Positions 53,301 through 60,636 of a DNA stretch of 64,000 bases are shown piece after piece (the first letter of the stretch is position 1; every line of letters starts with the position of its first letter). Under the pieces are notes generated by a model, which did not search any database, was not told the DNA's origin, and saw only the letters and a program-made list of their open reading frames with translations. Made by a program: the position numbers and the translations under genes. This DNA comes from Pseudomonas sp. NBRC 111124. Lineage in GTDB: Bacteria > Pseudomonadota > Gammaproteobacteria > Pseudomonadales > Pseudomonadaceae. The stretch lies in contig NZ_BCBA01000042.1 of the NCBI RefSeq assembly GCF_001320245.1, positions 146,518 through 210,517 of the forward strand. Reading direction: 5' to 3'.

Positions 53301-56300
53301 GGTGCCACGGTCACCGTGCGCGCAGCGGACGGCACCCCGCTGGGCACGGCGCAGGTCGGCAGCGACGGCCGCTTCTCGGTCACGCTCGCCCCGGCTGCAA
53401 CGGCGGGTGAACAACTCGCCGTCGTGCAGGCTGACGCCGCCAACAACGCTTCGCCGGTGCAGAACGTCACCGCCCCGGGCAATACCGCACCCGATGTCCC
53501 CGGCAGCCTGGTGCTGTCCGCCGACGGCCTGGTGGTCACCGGTATCGCCACACCAGGCAGCACGATCAGCGTGGTCGGCCCCAACGGTGTGCTGCTGGGC
53601 AGCGCCCCGGTCAACAACAATGGCACCTTCAGCGTCACCCTCGGCAGCACCCAGGCCAATGGCGAAATTCTCCAGGTCAGCGCTACCGGCACAGACGGCA
53701 GCACGTCGCTGCCGGGCGAGTTGCAGGCACCTGACAGCACTGCGCCACAACCGCTGAGCAACCTGGTGCTGTCCAACGACGGCCTGGTGCTCACCGGCCA
53801 CGGTGAGCCAGGTGCCACCGTGACCGTGCTCGGTATCGGCGGGACCGACCTCGGCACCGCCGTGGTTGGCGCCGATGGCAACTTCAGCGTCAACCTCGCC
53901 GCCGCCCAGGTGAACGGGGAGCAGCTCAGCGCCGCGCAGACTGACGCGGCTGGCAACGAGTCCAACAGCGTCAGCCTCACCGCACCGGACATCACTGCGC
54001 CGAATGCGCCGGCCAATTTGGCATTCGCCGGTGGCGGCAGCCTGCTCAACGGTACTGGCGAAGCCAATGCCGCGGTCAAGGTCATCGCGGCCGACGGCAC
54101 CGTGCTGGGCACCGCCACGGTGATGAGCAACGGCAGCTTCCAGGTCACCCTCAATACGCCACTGGCCAACGGCCAGGCCGTGCAGGTGGTGTTGACCGAT
54201 GCCGCTGGCAACCAGTCCAGCGCCGGCTCCATCACCGCTCCCGACACCACACCGCCCAATGCCCCCAGCGAACTGGCCATCTCCAGCGATGGCGCGACCA
54301 TCACTGGGCGTGGCGAAGCCGGGGCCACGGTGATCGTGACCAACCCGGCGGGCCAGCAGATCGGCACGGCCCTGGTCGACGCCAGCGGCCACTTCACCCT
54401 CACCCTCAACCCGGCCCTGGGCAACGCCGAGGTGCTCAGCTTCACCCTGACCGACGGCGCCGGTAACCTCTCGCCGGTGGCCACCCTGCAGACACCGGAC
54501 TTCACCCCACCAGACCTCCTCACCAATGTGGTCATCAATGCCGACGGCAGCGTAGTCGTTGGCCGCGGTGAGCCGGGCGCGACAGTCACCGTGAACAACG
54601 CCGCCGGCGTGCTGCTGGGCACCACCACGGTGCTCGCCGATGGCAACTTCCGGGTCGAGCTCAGCCCTGCACAAATCAACCAGCAGGTGCTGTCGGTGCA
54701 ACAGGCCGACCCACCCGGCAACATCAGCGAGCCGGTCACGATCAACGCACCGGACCTGACGCCACCGGCCGCGGCGCTCGACCTGCGGCTCAACGCTGCT
54801 GGCGACCAGCTCGGCGGTACCGGTGAAGCGGGCAGCACCGTGCGTGTTTATGCCGGCACTACCGAGATCGGCACCGCCACGGTCGGGCCCAACGGCACCT
54901 TCGTGGTCAACCTCAATGCGGCGCAGCTCAATGGCCAGGTTCTGCAAGTGACCCTCGCAGACGCCAGCGGCAACATCTCGCCTATCAGCACCGTCACCGC
55001 CATCGACAGCACACCACCGGCCACGGTAGTCGCCAGTCTCAACGCCAGTGGCACTCAACTGACCGGTGTCGGTGAAGCCGGAGCTCATCTCACGGTGATG
55101 GACAGCCAGGGCAATATGCTCGGCCAGGGCACCATCGACCCCGCCGGCACCTTCGTGCTCAACCTGACGTCAGCGCAAATCAATGGCCAGGTGCTCAGCG
55201 TCATTGCCCAGGACGCCACCGGTAATCCATCTGTACCGCTGCAACTCACCGCCCCCGACCTGACACCGCCAGCCCAGCCTGCCAACCTGACCCTGACCGG
55301 CAACGGCACGCTGCTCAACGGCACCGGTGAGGTAGGTAGCGTGATCAGTGTGCGCGATCCGTCCGGTACCGAGGTCGGGACCGTCACTGTGCCGGCAGGC
55401 GGCAACTTCACCGTGACCCTGAACTCGGCGCAGAACAACGGCCAACTGCTGACGGTGATCGCCAGCGACAGCGCCGGCAACACTTCGACACCCGCCTCGT
55501 ACCAGACCGTTGACACCTCGCCGCCTGCTATCGTGACCAACCTCGCGGTCAACAACACCTACGACATCCTCACCGGGCGCGGCGAAGCCGGCGCGACCGT
55601 GACCGTCAGCTTCGGCAGCGTGGTCATTGGCACCGGCCAGGTCGACAGCGGTGGCAACTTCTCGATCAACCTTCAGCCGGCACCCGGCTCGGCGGCCTCC
55701 CTGACCGTCACTCAGACCGACGCCGCGAGCAACACCTCGGCGGGCGCGACCTATGTTACGCCGCTGGTACCGCCACCGGAGCCACCGGTCAACGTGACAC
55801 TGGCCGCCGACGGCCTGACCCTCACGGGGACCGCCGCCACCGGCAGCTCCATCCGTATCTACGACGCGGCCGGCAACCTGATCGGCAGCGGCTCGGCCAA
55901 CCTCGGCAACGGTGGTTTCTCCATCACCTTGAGCGCCGCGCAGCTCAATGGGCAACACCTGTCGGTGACCTCGGTGTCGCTGCTCGGTGGCGAATCGCAA
56001 CCGGTGTTCGTCACCGCCGCCGACATCACCGCGCCTGCCAACCCGGTGGTTGCTGCGCTGTCTGCCAACGGCCTGGTACTGACCGGTAGCGGTGAAGCCG
56101 GGGCCACGGTGACCGTGCGCGATGCCGGCGGCAACGTGCTTGGCAGTGGCCTGGTCAACGGTACGGGGTCGTTCAGCATCAACCTCAGCAGCGCCCAGCT
56201 CAACGGCCAGGTGCTCAGCCTGACCCAAGCCGACGCCGCGCAGAACGTCTCGGGCGCCACCCGCTACACAGCACCGGACGTCCAGGCGCCACTGGCACCG

Positions 56301-59138
56301 ACCAACCTGGCGATCAATGGGGCGGGTACCGTGCTCACCGGTAACGGCGAGCCGGGCGCGACCGTGACCGTGCAAGGCCCAAGTGGCACGGTCGGTAGCG
56401 CCGTCGTGCAGGGCGACGGCACCTTCAGCATCACCCTGACCAACACGCAGAACAACGGCCAGGCCCTGGTCGTGCGCCAGGCCGACGCCGCCGGCAACCT
56501 GTCCGGCAGCACCGGCATCACCGCGCCGGACACAACCCCGCCAACCGCACCGGTGGCTTCGATCAACGCCAACGGCACCTCGGTCAGCGGCTCCGGCGAA
56601 ATCGGCAGCACGGTCACCGTGCGCAACAGCGCCGGTAGCGTGCTCGGCACCGCCACGGTGGGCAGCAACGGCCTGTACGTGGTCAGCCTGAACACCGCGC
56701 AGATCAACTTCCAGGCGCTGAGCGTCACCCTCACCGATGCCGCGGGCAACACCTCCAGCGCCACAGCGCTGACCGCCCCGGACCTGACCCCTCCGGCCAA
56801 CGCCAGCAACCTGGTGATCAGCGCCGACGGCACCACCCTCACAGGTACCGGCGAGGTCGGCGCCACGGTCACCGTGCGCAGCAGCAGCGGGACCGTGCTG
56901 CAAACTGCCGTGGTGCAGGCCAATGGTACCTTCACCGTCACCCTGAGCCCGGCCCAGGATAACGGCCAGGTGCTGTCGGTGACCTTGACCGACCCACGCA
57001 GCAACGTCTCCGGCAACGTCAACATCACCGCACCGGACGTCGATGCCAACGCCCCGGTGGTCGCCAGCAACAACCTGGCCACCGCCACCGTCAACCTGGC
57101 GCCGGTCACCGCCACCACCACCTACACCGACAGCTTCACCACCCTGTTGTCGGGCTTCAGCAAGACCTACACCTGGACTGTAGCGCCGGGCACCACGGTC
57201 GACCCGACCCTGACATTAACGACCAACAGCGTGCTGGCGCTGCTCAACAACTCGACATTTACCCTGCAGGTGAAGAATGCCAGCGGCGCCTGGGTGACCA
57301 TCGCCACTGGCAATACCCAGGGACTGCTCGATCTGATCGTGCTGCCACTGGGGCTGCAGGTAGACATTGGCAAGCTGCAGGCCGGCGACTACCGCCTGAC
57401 CGTGGCCAGCGGCGGCATCGGCCTGGTGACCCAGGTCACCACCAGCCTCGACATCGAAGCCACCAGCCTGACCCAGTTCACTGGCACTGGTACGGCCACC
57501 AACGGCAACGTCATCACTGATCCGGGCACCAATGGCGCGGTCGACTCCCTTGGCCCGGACAGCGGCGCCGTGCTGAAGATACTGGTCAACGGCACCTATG
57601 TGACCGCAGCCAGTGGCGCGGGCACCACGGTGCAGGGCCAGTACGGCACGCTGGTGATCCATGCCGACGGCAGCTACACCTACACGCCCAGCGGCAGCCC
57701 ATCGAGCGTCGGCAAGGTCGATGTGTTCAGTTACGAGCTGGTGCACCCGAACGGGCTGACCTCTGCAGCCAACCTCTACGTGCGCATCGACAGCCCGCAG
57801 GCCACGGAGACCTGGAACGACAGCAACCTCAGTGCACCGGCCACGGTGGTGGATGCGGTCAACGACATCGACAGCAGCCAGATTACCCTGGCCAACCGGG
57901 TCGACAGCAGCAGCGCCACGCTAGGCTCGCTGACCCTGCCGCTGGTCGGCTCGCGCTCGGCCACCTACACCACCACGGTGGCCGCCGACACCACCGCCAA
58001 CCTGCAAGTGGTGGTCAACTCGGCCAACCTGTTGAGCCTGCTCAACGGCACTACCCTCCAGTTGCTCAAGCTCAACACCAGCACCGGCCAGTACACCGTG
58101 GTACAGACGGTTGGCGGCAGTTCGCTGGTCAGCCTGCTCGGTGGCGGCGCCGGCTATACCTTCCAGAACCAGGGTGCTGGCGCCTATCGCATCGTGGTCA
58201 GCGCCGGCGGCATCGGCCTGGCCAGCTCGATCACCACCAGCCTCAACACCACCACCACGCACCTCACCGAGTTCGTGGTGAGCAGCGCAACGGTGGCCAG
58301 CGGCAACCTGATCACCGACCCGACCGGTACCGACAACCTGGGTTCGGCACTGACCGTGCTCAGCGTGCTGACCGCGGCCAACACCTTCACCATCCCCGGC
58401 TACAACGGGGTCAGCGTGGCCGGTACGTACGGCACGCTGCTGGTGCATGCGGACGGCAGCTACACCTACACCCTCAACAGCGGGCTGACCTCGGCGGTGA
58501 TCGGCCAGCACGACACCTTCACCTACGAGCTGACCCACCCCAACGGCACCACCGACACCGCCACGCTGACCGTCAACCTGGACAACGCCGCCAGCGTTTC
58601 CACCTTCTCCGCGCTGGTGGCCGACACCAGCGACGACAGCGTCGCCGTAGCCAGCGTGGCGGCCGCTGCGTCCAGCGAATTGCTCGCTGGCACCGATGGC
58701 AACGACCACCTGGTGGGCAGCCAGGGCGGGCATATCACCCTGGAAGGCGGCGCTGGCAACGACATCCTCGAAGTGGTCGACCAGCATTTCGCCAGCGTCG
58801 ATGGTGGCACCGGCACCGACACCCTGCTATGGGGTGGCGGCGATGCCAGCATCGACCTGGGGACCCTGGCCGATCGCATCCACAACATCGAGGTGATCGA
58901 CCTCAACGACACCAGCGCGGTGGCGCTGACCCTCAACCTGGCAGACGTGGTGGCGATCACCGAAATCGGCAACGACACGCTGATCATCAAGGGGGATGCC
59001 AAAGACTCGGTGCACATGACGGACAACTGGAACCTGGTCGGGACCCAAACTACCGACGGCATCGACTATAACCAATACACGGCCCAGGAAGATCCGAGCC
59101 ACCACCTTTGGGTGCAGAACAGCATCCATGTCGTGTGA
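47373..59138 (+). CDS. lapF: LapF-like giant biofilm adhesin
   Basis: The 3921-residue surface protein has three parts. The N-terminal prefix (residues 1-150) is of the BapA/LapF type and ends in a Gly-rich linker. A central array of 36 Ig-like repeats, about 85 residues each, follows; most start D-x-T-P-P and contain GEPGATV and DAAGN. The C-terminal part has two copies of a module of about 250 residues, then a short RTX-like stretch (GTDGNDHLVGS, GGAGND) and a secretion tail. LapF of P. putida KT2440 (about 6300 residues) serves cell-cell contact in mature biofilms. This version is much shorter. The start was chosen at the ATG after CAGGGAGC. The exporter genes lie directly downstream. Confidence 0.88.
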   Translation: MDNIVVADKQTAVATQNAWGNLTLKSPGVVQMPVAPDQVATVTRHGQDLIVTLKSGEKITVGNFFAVDQAGVGSDMVFVGEDGTLWHANYDATAFTGFTFEEVNSLDELVAGIGTAGSETSTFAIAGLSLLGVGGVAAAANNSSGGGGGGGSTPGDTTAPATPIDLLVSPDGLRLTGRAEPGSTVQVRGPNGTLLGTAVAGNDGQFSITLQPPQTNGQALEVTATDAAGNTSSAADITAPNDGVGNPPDTTPPNAPTDVAVGQAGQHLTGRGEPGTTVQVRDAAGNLIGSGVVDGSGNFDVSLSPAQANGETLSVRLVDAAGNVSPALQFNAPDITPPAVPSGLAVSPDGTVLTGRAEPGSTVRVLAADGSTVLGSVVVGANGEFSITLNPPQVDGQALQVTATDAAQNTSAASTVTAPDIDNGGDTTPPLPPSDVIISTDGRTVSGRGEVGATVKVLNDQGQLIGTGTVQADGSFTLQLTAPVVDGSSLQVTLTDAAGNVSTPNPLTAPDLVPPGQPSGLDLANGVTLSGSAEAGARVEVRDADGTLIGSGIVGPDGRFSFTLAPAQTDGEHLAISVIDAAGNRSPLLDYTVPDTTPPSIISNVIIGAGSLVVAGRGEPGATVEVRDANGVVIGTGVVTANGTFLVDLNGPVSAGDAIALVQTDAAGNPSVSLIVIVPATAVPEGPDGLVLNADGSSISGTAPVGSLVEVRDANGTVIGSGQVGNDGTFTIALAPAQANGELLDVVAIDADGNSSLPSQINAADITAPNQASDLNLAADGVTLTGRGEVGATVQVTNVQGTVLGTATVGANGYFSVTLSPAQVNGQALDVVLRDAAGNSSTATLTAPDLDGPLQASALAVDVTGLHLTGAGQAGSIVTVRAADGSVLGTAIVAANGQFDITLNVPQRNGEPLSVEATDSLGNSAGPVSFTAPDTTPPQAVSNPSVDGSGTSVSGTGEPGATVTVRGPNGTVLGTAVVNGDGSFQVTLNPTQSNGQALTVEQRDPTGNVSAAVGLTAPDTQAPAITTGLALSTDGTVLTGSGEPGAQVRVTGAGGAVLGTATVEADGSFRVTIDPPQLNGQVLTVIQSDGAGNPSPADTLTASDREAPLPAQGLGLSADGITLTGQGEVGATVQVRGAGGQLLGSGVVDGDGSFSITLTPAQTSGETVSVVLTDAAGNASPSAPFTADDSSAPAAPGGLQVSADGSQVQGTGEPGATVEVRNAAGALLGSVVVPASGSFSVSLSPLQLDGQTLDVTQTDPEGHASGAGQATAPDLTPPALPTGLAISADGLALSGNAPGAASVTVISPTGVETTVSVNPDGSFSVPLSPALLNGETVTVVVADAAGNSTEPTPITAADTSPPAPATDLAVSPDGSLISGTAEPGSTIIVRDGSTELGTATVNPDGTFEVQINPPLAAGDSVQLVVHDAGNNETGITVNGPDGSELAAPTNLAISADGFLLTGAGTVGSLITVTSAGTTLGTGTVGSDGIFRIFFANAQLNAQTLHVSARASASGAPSVPATIVATDNTPPDAPTQVAINPSGSTLTGHGEVGATVSVTDASGTVVGTGTVGSNGLFYVSLVPPQANAQNLTITQADAAGNISLAATLQAPDLQAPNAATGLSLNTAATVVSGQGEAGALVTVRDASGAVLATGTVNQSGQFQITLPSAQTTGSALQVTLSDAAGNVSGPASLATPDRTPPAAIANATLSNDGRQLSGSGEVGATVQVRDASGAVLGSATVGADGRFTVTFATSQATGQALGVTQLDAAGNTSPAVTVVTTDLSAPAALTNVVLNNNGLTLTGLGEAGAAVTVRGPDGTIIGSGLVAANGSFTLTLTSAQLNAERLSVTQTDAGNNTSAAVAVTAPDHTPPAAPTALALAGSGLQLSGSAESGSAVTVRDAAGNVLGTAVAAANGTFQVTLSSPQTNGQALQVTATDAAGNVSPVAAYTAADTTPPAAVAHLAVSANGATLTGTGEAGATVTVRAADGTPLGTAQVGSDGRFSVTLAPAATAGEQLAVVQADAANNASPVQNVTAPGNTAPDVPGSLVLSADGLVVTGIATPGSTISVVGPNGVLLGSAPVNNNGTFSVTLGSTQANGEILQVSATGTDGSTSLPGELQAPDSTAPQPLSNLVLSNDGLVLTGHGEPGATVTVLGIGGTDLGTAVVGADGNFSVNLAAAQVNGEQLSAAQTDAAGNESNSVSLTAPDITAPNAPANLAFAGGGSLLNGTGEANAAVKVIAADGTVLGTATVMSNGSFQVTLNTPLANGQAVQVVLTDAAGNQSSAGSITAPDTTPPNAPSELAISSDGATITGRGEAGATVIVTNPAGQQIGTALVDASGHFTLTLNPALGNAEVLSFTLTDGAGNLSPVATLQTPDFTPPDLLTNVVINADGSVVVGRGEPGATVTVNNAAGVLLGTTTVLADGNFRVELSPAQINQQVLSVQQADPPGNISEPVTINAPDLTPPAAALDLRLNAAGDQLGGTGEAGSTVRVYAGTTEIGTATVGPNGTFVVNLNAAQLNGQVLQVTLADASGNISPISTVTAIDSTPPATVVASLNASGTQLTGVGEAGAHLTVMDSQGNMLGQGTIDPAGTFVLNLTSAQINGQVLSVIAQDATGNPSVPLQLTAPDLTPPAQPANLTLTGNGTLLNGTGEVGSVISVRDPSGTEVGTVTVPAGGNFTVTLNSAQNNGQLLTVIASDSAGNTSTPASYQTVDTSPPAIVTNLAVNNTYDILTGRGEAGATVTVSFGSVVIGTGQVDSGGNFSINLQPAPGSAASLTVTQTDAASNTSAGATYVTPLVPPPEPPVNVTLAADGLTLTGTAATGSSIRIYDAAGNLIGSGSANLGNGGFSITLSAAQLNGQHLSVTSVSLLGGESQPVFVTAADITAPANPVVAALSANGLVLTGSGEAGATVTVRDAGGNVLGSGLVNGTGSFSINLSSAQLNGQVLSLTQADAAQNVSGATRYTAPDVQAPLAPTNLAINGAGTVLTGNGEPGATVTVQGPSGTVGSAVVQGDGTFSITLTNTQNNGQALVVRQADAAGNLSGSTGITAPDTTPPTAPVASINANGTSVSGSGEIGSTVTVRNSAGSVLGTATVGSNGLYVVSLNTAQINFQALSVTLTDAAGNTSSATALTAPDLTPPANASNLVISADGTTLTGTGEVGATVTVRSSSGTVLQTAVVQANGTFTVTLSPAQDNGQVLSVTLTDPRSNVSGNVNITAPDVDANAPVVASNNLATATVNLAPVTATTTYTDSFTTLLSGFSKTYTWTVAPGTTVDPTLTLTTNSVLALLNNSTFTLQVKNASGAWVTIATGNTQGLLDLIVLPLGLQVDIGKLQAGDYRLTVASGGIGLVTQVTTSLDIEATSLTQFTGTGTATNGNVITDPGTNGAVDSLGPDSGAVLKILVNGTYVTAASGAGTTVQGQYGTLVIHADGSYTYTPSGSPSSVGKVDVFSYELVHPNGLTSAANLYVRIDSPQATETWNDSNLSAPATVVDAVNDIDSSQITLANRVDSSSATLGSLTLPLVGSRSATYTTTVAADTTANLQVVVNSANLLSLLNGTTLQLLKLNTSTGQYTVVQTVGGSSLVSLLGGGAGYTFQNQGAGAYRIVVSAGGIGLASSITTSLNTTTTHLTEFVVSSATVASGNLITDPTGTDNLGSALTVLSVLTAANTFTIPGYNGVSVAGTYGTLLVHADGSYTYTLNSGLTSAVIGQHDTFTYELTHPNGTTDTATLTVNLDNAASVSTFSALVADTSDDSVAVASVAAAASSELLAGTDGNDHLVGSQGGHITLEGGAGNDILEVVDQHFASVDGGTGTDTLLWGGGDASIDLGTLADRIHNIEVIDLNDTSAVALTLNLADVVAITEIGNDTLIIKGDAKDSVHMTDNWNLVGTQTTDGIDYNQYTAQEDPSHHLWVQNSIHVV
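47838..57045 (+). repeat. 36 tandem Ig-like repeats in lapF (about 255 bp each)
   Basis: I counted 36 units from the D-x-T-P-P anchors. Repeats 6, 15, 22 and 31 differ from the rest in their second half (AGD/AGE in place of NGQ). Repeats 7, 16, 23 and 32 lack the D-x-T-P-P start. These special pairs lie at 49155-49664, 51444-51947, 53223-53732 and 55512-56021. Each recurs 16 repeats later. Confidence 0.85.
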
Positions 59139-59151
59139 GGCCACTGCAAAC

Positions 59152-59174
59152 CCGCCGGGCACACCGCCCGGCGG
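59152..59174 (+). promoter_or_regulatory. Hairpin between lapF and the exporter genes
   Basis: CCGCCGGGC and GCCCGGCGG make a 9-base stem around ACACC, 13 bases past the lapF stop and 28 before the tolC-like start. It has no U-run, so it is more likely a partial terminator or an mRNA-stability element than a full stop. Confidence 0.5.
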
Positions 59175-59202
59175 CAAGGACGACCAGCAGTAAGGGAATT
59201 TC

Positions 59203-60636
59203 GTGAAGCGACGCAGTACGCTGTCACCGCTGTGGCTGGGAGCCTTCGGGCTCCTGGTGCTCAACCCCAACCCGGTTGCCCAGGCAGCCGATGACATAGA
59301 CCCCAGACTGCGCACCATCGGGCCGTCATTGATGCGCGACGCGCCCGATGCGATCCCCGCCCGCCCGCCTTCCGGCCAAGCCAACGATAATGGCGACCGC
59401 CTGGGGCTGGCCGAGGCGGTACTCACCGCCGCACAGTGGCACCCGAGCATCGCCGAAGCGGTCGGCAACCTGTACAAGCAGGGCGAGGGCATCAACGTCG
59501 CCCGTGCCGGCTACTACCCGCAGATTTCCGGCGGTCTGCGCACCGGTTATGACACCGGCTACGGCGGCGACCGCAACAGCCAGGCGCTGAACCTCTCGTT
59601 GAAGCAGATGCTCTACGACTTCGGCAAGGTCGACCATGCCGTCAGTGCCGCCCAGGCCGCCGCTACCCGGGCCCAGGCCAATATCCTGCTGGTGGTCGAC
59701 GACCTCGCCCGCGACACCGCCTACGCCTGGATCGAAACCCGCCGCTATGAACAGCTGATGGTCATTGCTCGCGACCAGATCCGTGGCGTCGGCGACATCG
59801 CCGGCATGGCCCGCCAGCGCAGCGACATGGGCGCCAGCACCCGCTCCGATGTGGTCCAGGCCGAGTCGCGGGTTGAAGGCGCCCGCGCCACCCTCGAGGA
59901 ATACCAATCGCAGTACGAACGCTGGCGTTCGACCCTGGCCGAACTGCTGGGTCGCATGGCGCCGCCGGCCCTGGCCGAGGAGCCGCCACCAGAACTGAAC
60001 CAGGCCTGTAAGCGCTCCTCAGGCGCTGGCGACCGCCTGCCAGCCGTGCTGATGGCCCTGGCCTTGCGCGCCCAGAGCCAGGCCGAACTGGCCCAGGCCA
60101 AGGCCGAAGCCTACCCCACGCTGTCGCTGCAACCCCAGGTCAACCATTACCTGGACAACGACTACAACCGCGACAACCGCAGCCTGGACCGCACCCAGGC
60201 GGGCATCTACCTGAACGTCGAGGTGCCGATCTACCAAGGCGGCGCCATCAGCGCCCGCACCCGCGCCGCCGGGCATGCCCTGAGCGCCGCCGACTCCGCC
60301 GAAGATGCCGCGCGCCTGCAGGCCCGCCGCGGCCTGGCCGAAGCCATGGCACAGACGTCCGGTCTGGGCCGGCGCCTGAGTTCGCTGGAGGCGCGCCAGA
60401 CCAGTATTCAGGAAGCCCGCGCACTGTATGGCCGGCAGTACCTGGACCTGGGCACCCGCCCCTTGCTCGACCTGCTCAACGCCGAGCAGGAAATCTATCA
60501 GTCACGTTTCGAACTCGCCGGCACCCGCTCCGACCTGCTGCGCCTGGATGTCGACTGCCTGTACAACACCGGCGCCCTGCGTACCGCCTTCGGGCTGGAA
60601 GGGCGCAACCTGCAAGGGGTGGAAATCGAGCCATGA
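59203..60636 (+). CDS. TolC-like outer membrane channel of the adhesin exporter
   Basis: The 477-residue protein has a signal peptide ending at about residue 31 (VAQAADD). Two OEP repeats with long periplasmic helices follow (AEAVLTAAQWHPSIAEAVG and LKQMLYDFGKVDHAVSAAQAAA). It is the outer-membrane part of the type I system for the LapF-like adhesin. It starts at GTG 59203. It overlaps the ABC gene by four bases. Confidence 0.92.
   Translation: MKRRSTLSPLWLGAFGLLVLNPNPVAQAADDIDPRLRTIGPSLMRDAPDAIPARPPSGQANDNGDRLGLAEAVLTAAQWHPSIAEAVGNLYKQGEGINVARAGYYPQISGGLRTGYDTGYGGDRNSQALNLSLKQMLYDFGKVDHAVSAAQAAATRAQANILLVVDDLARDTAYAWIETRRYEQLMVIARDQIRGVGDIAGMARQRSDMGASTRSDVVQAESRVEGARATLEEYQSQYERWRSTLAELLGRMAPPALAEEPPPELNQACKRSSGAGDRLPAVLMALALRAQSQAELAQAKAEAYPTLSLQPQVNHYLDNDYNRDNRSLDRTQAGIYLNVEVPIYQGGAISARTRAAGHALSAADSAEDAARLQARRGLAEAMAQTSGLGRRLSSLEARQTSIQEARALYGRQYLDLGTRPLLDLLNAEQEIYQSRFELAGTRSDLLRLDVDCLYNTGALRTAFGLEGRNLQGVEIEP

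Noticed and set aside
49932..55088. Minus-strand open frame of about 1,700 codons opposite lapF
   Set aside because: It is an artefact of GC-rich, codon-biased repeats: the antisense frame of the adhesin lacks stops. It has no ribosome site and no family resemblance.
47838..57045. CRISPR-like periodic repeats
   Set aside because: The periodicity is protein-coding (about 255 bp, diverged Ig-like domains), not short identical repeats with spacers.
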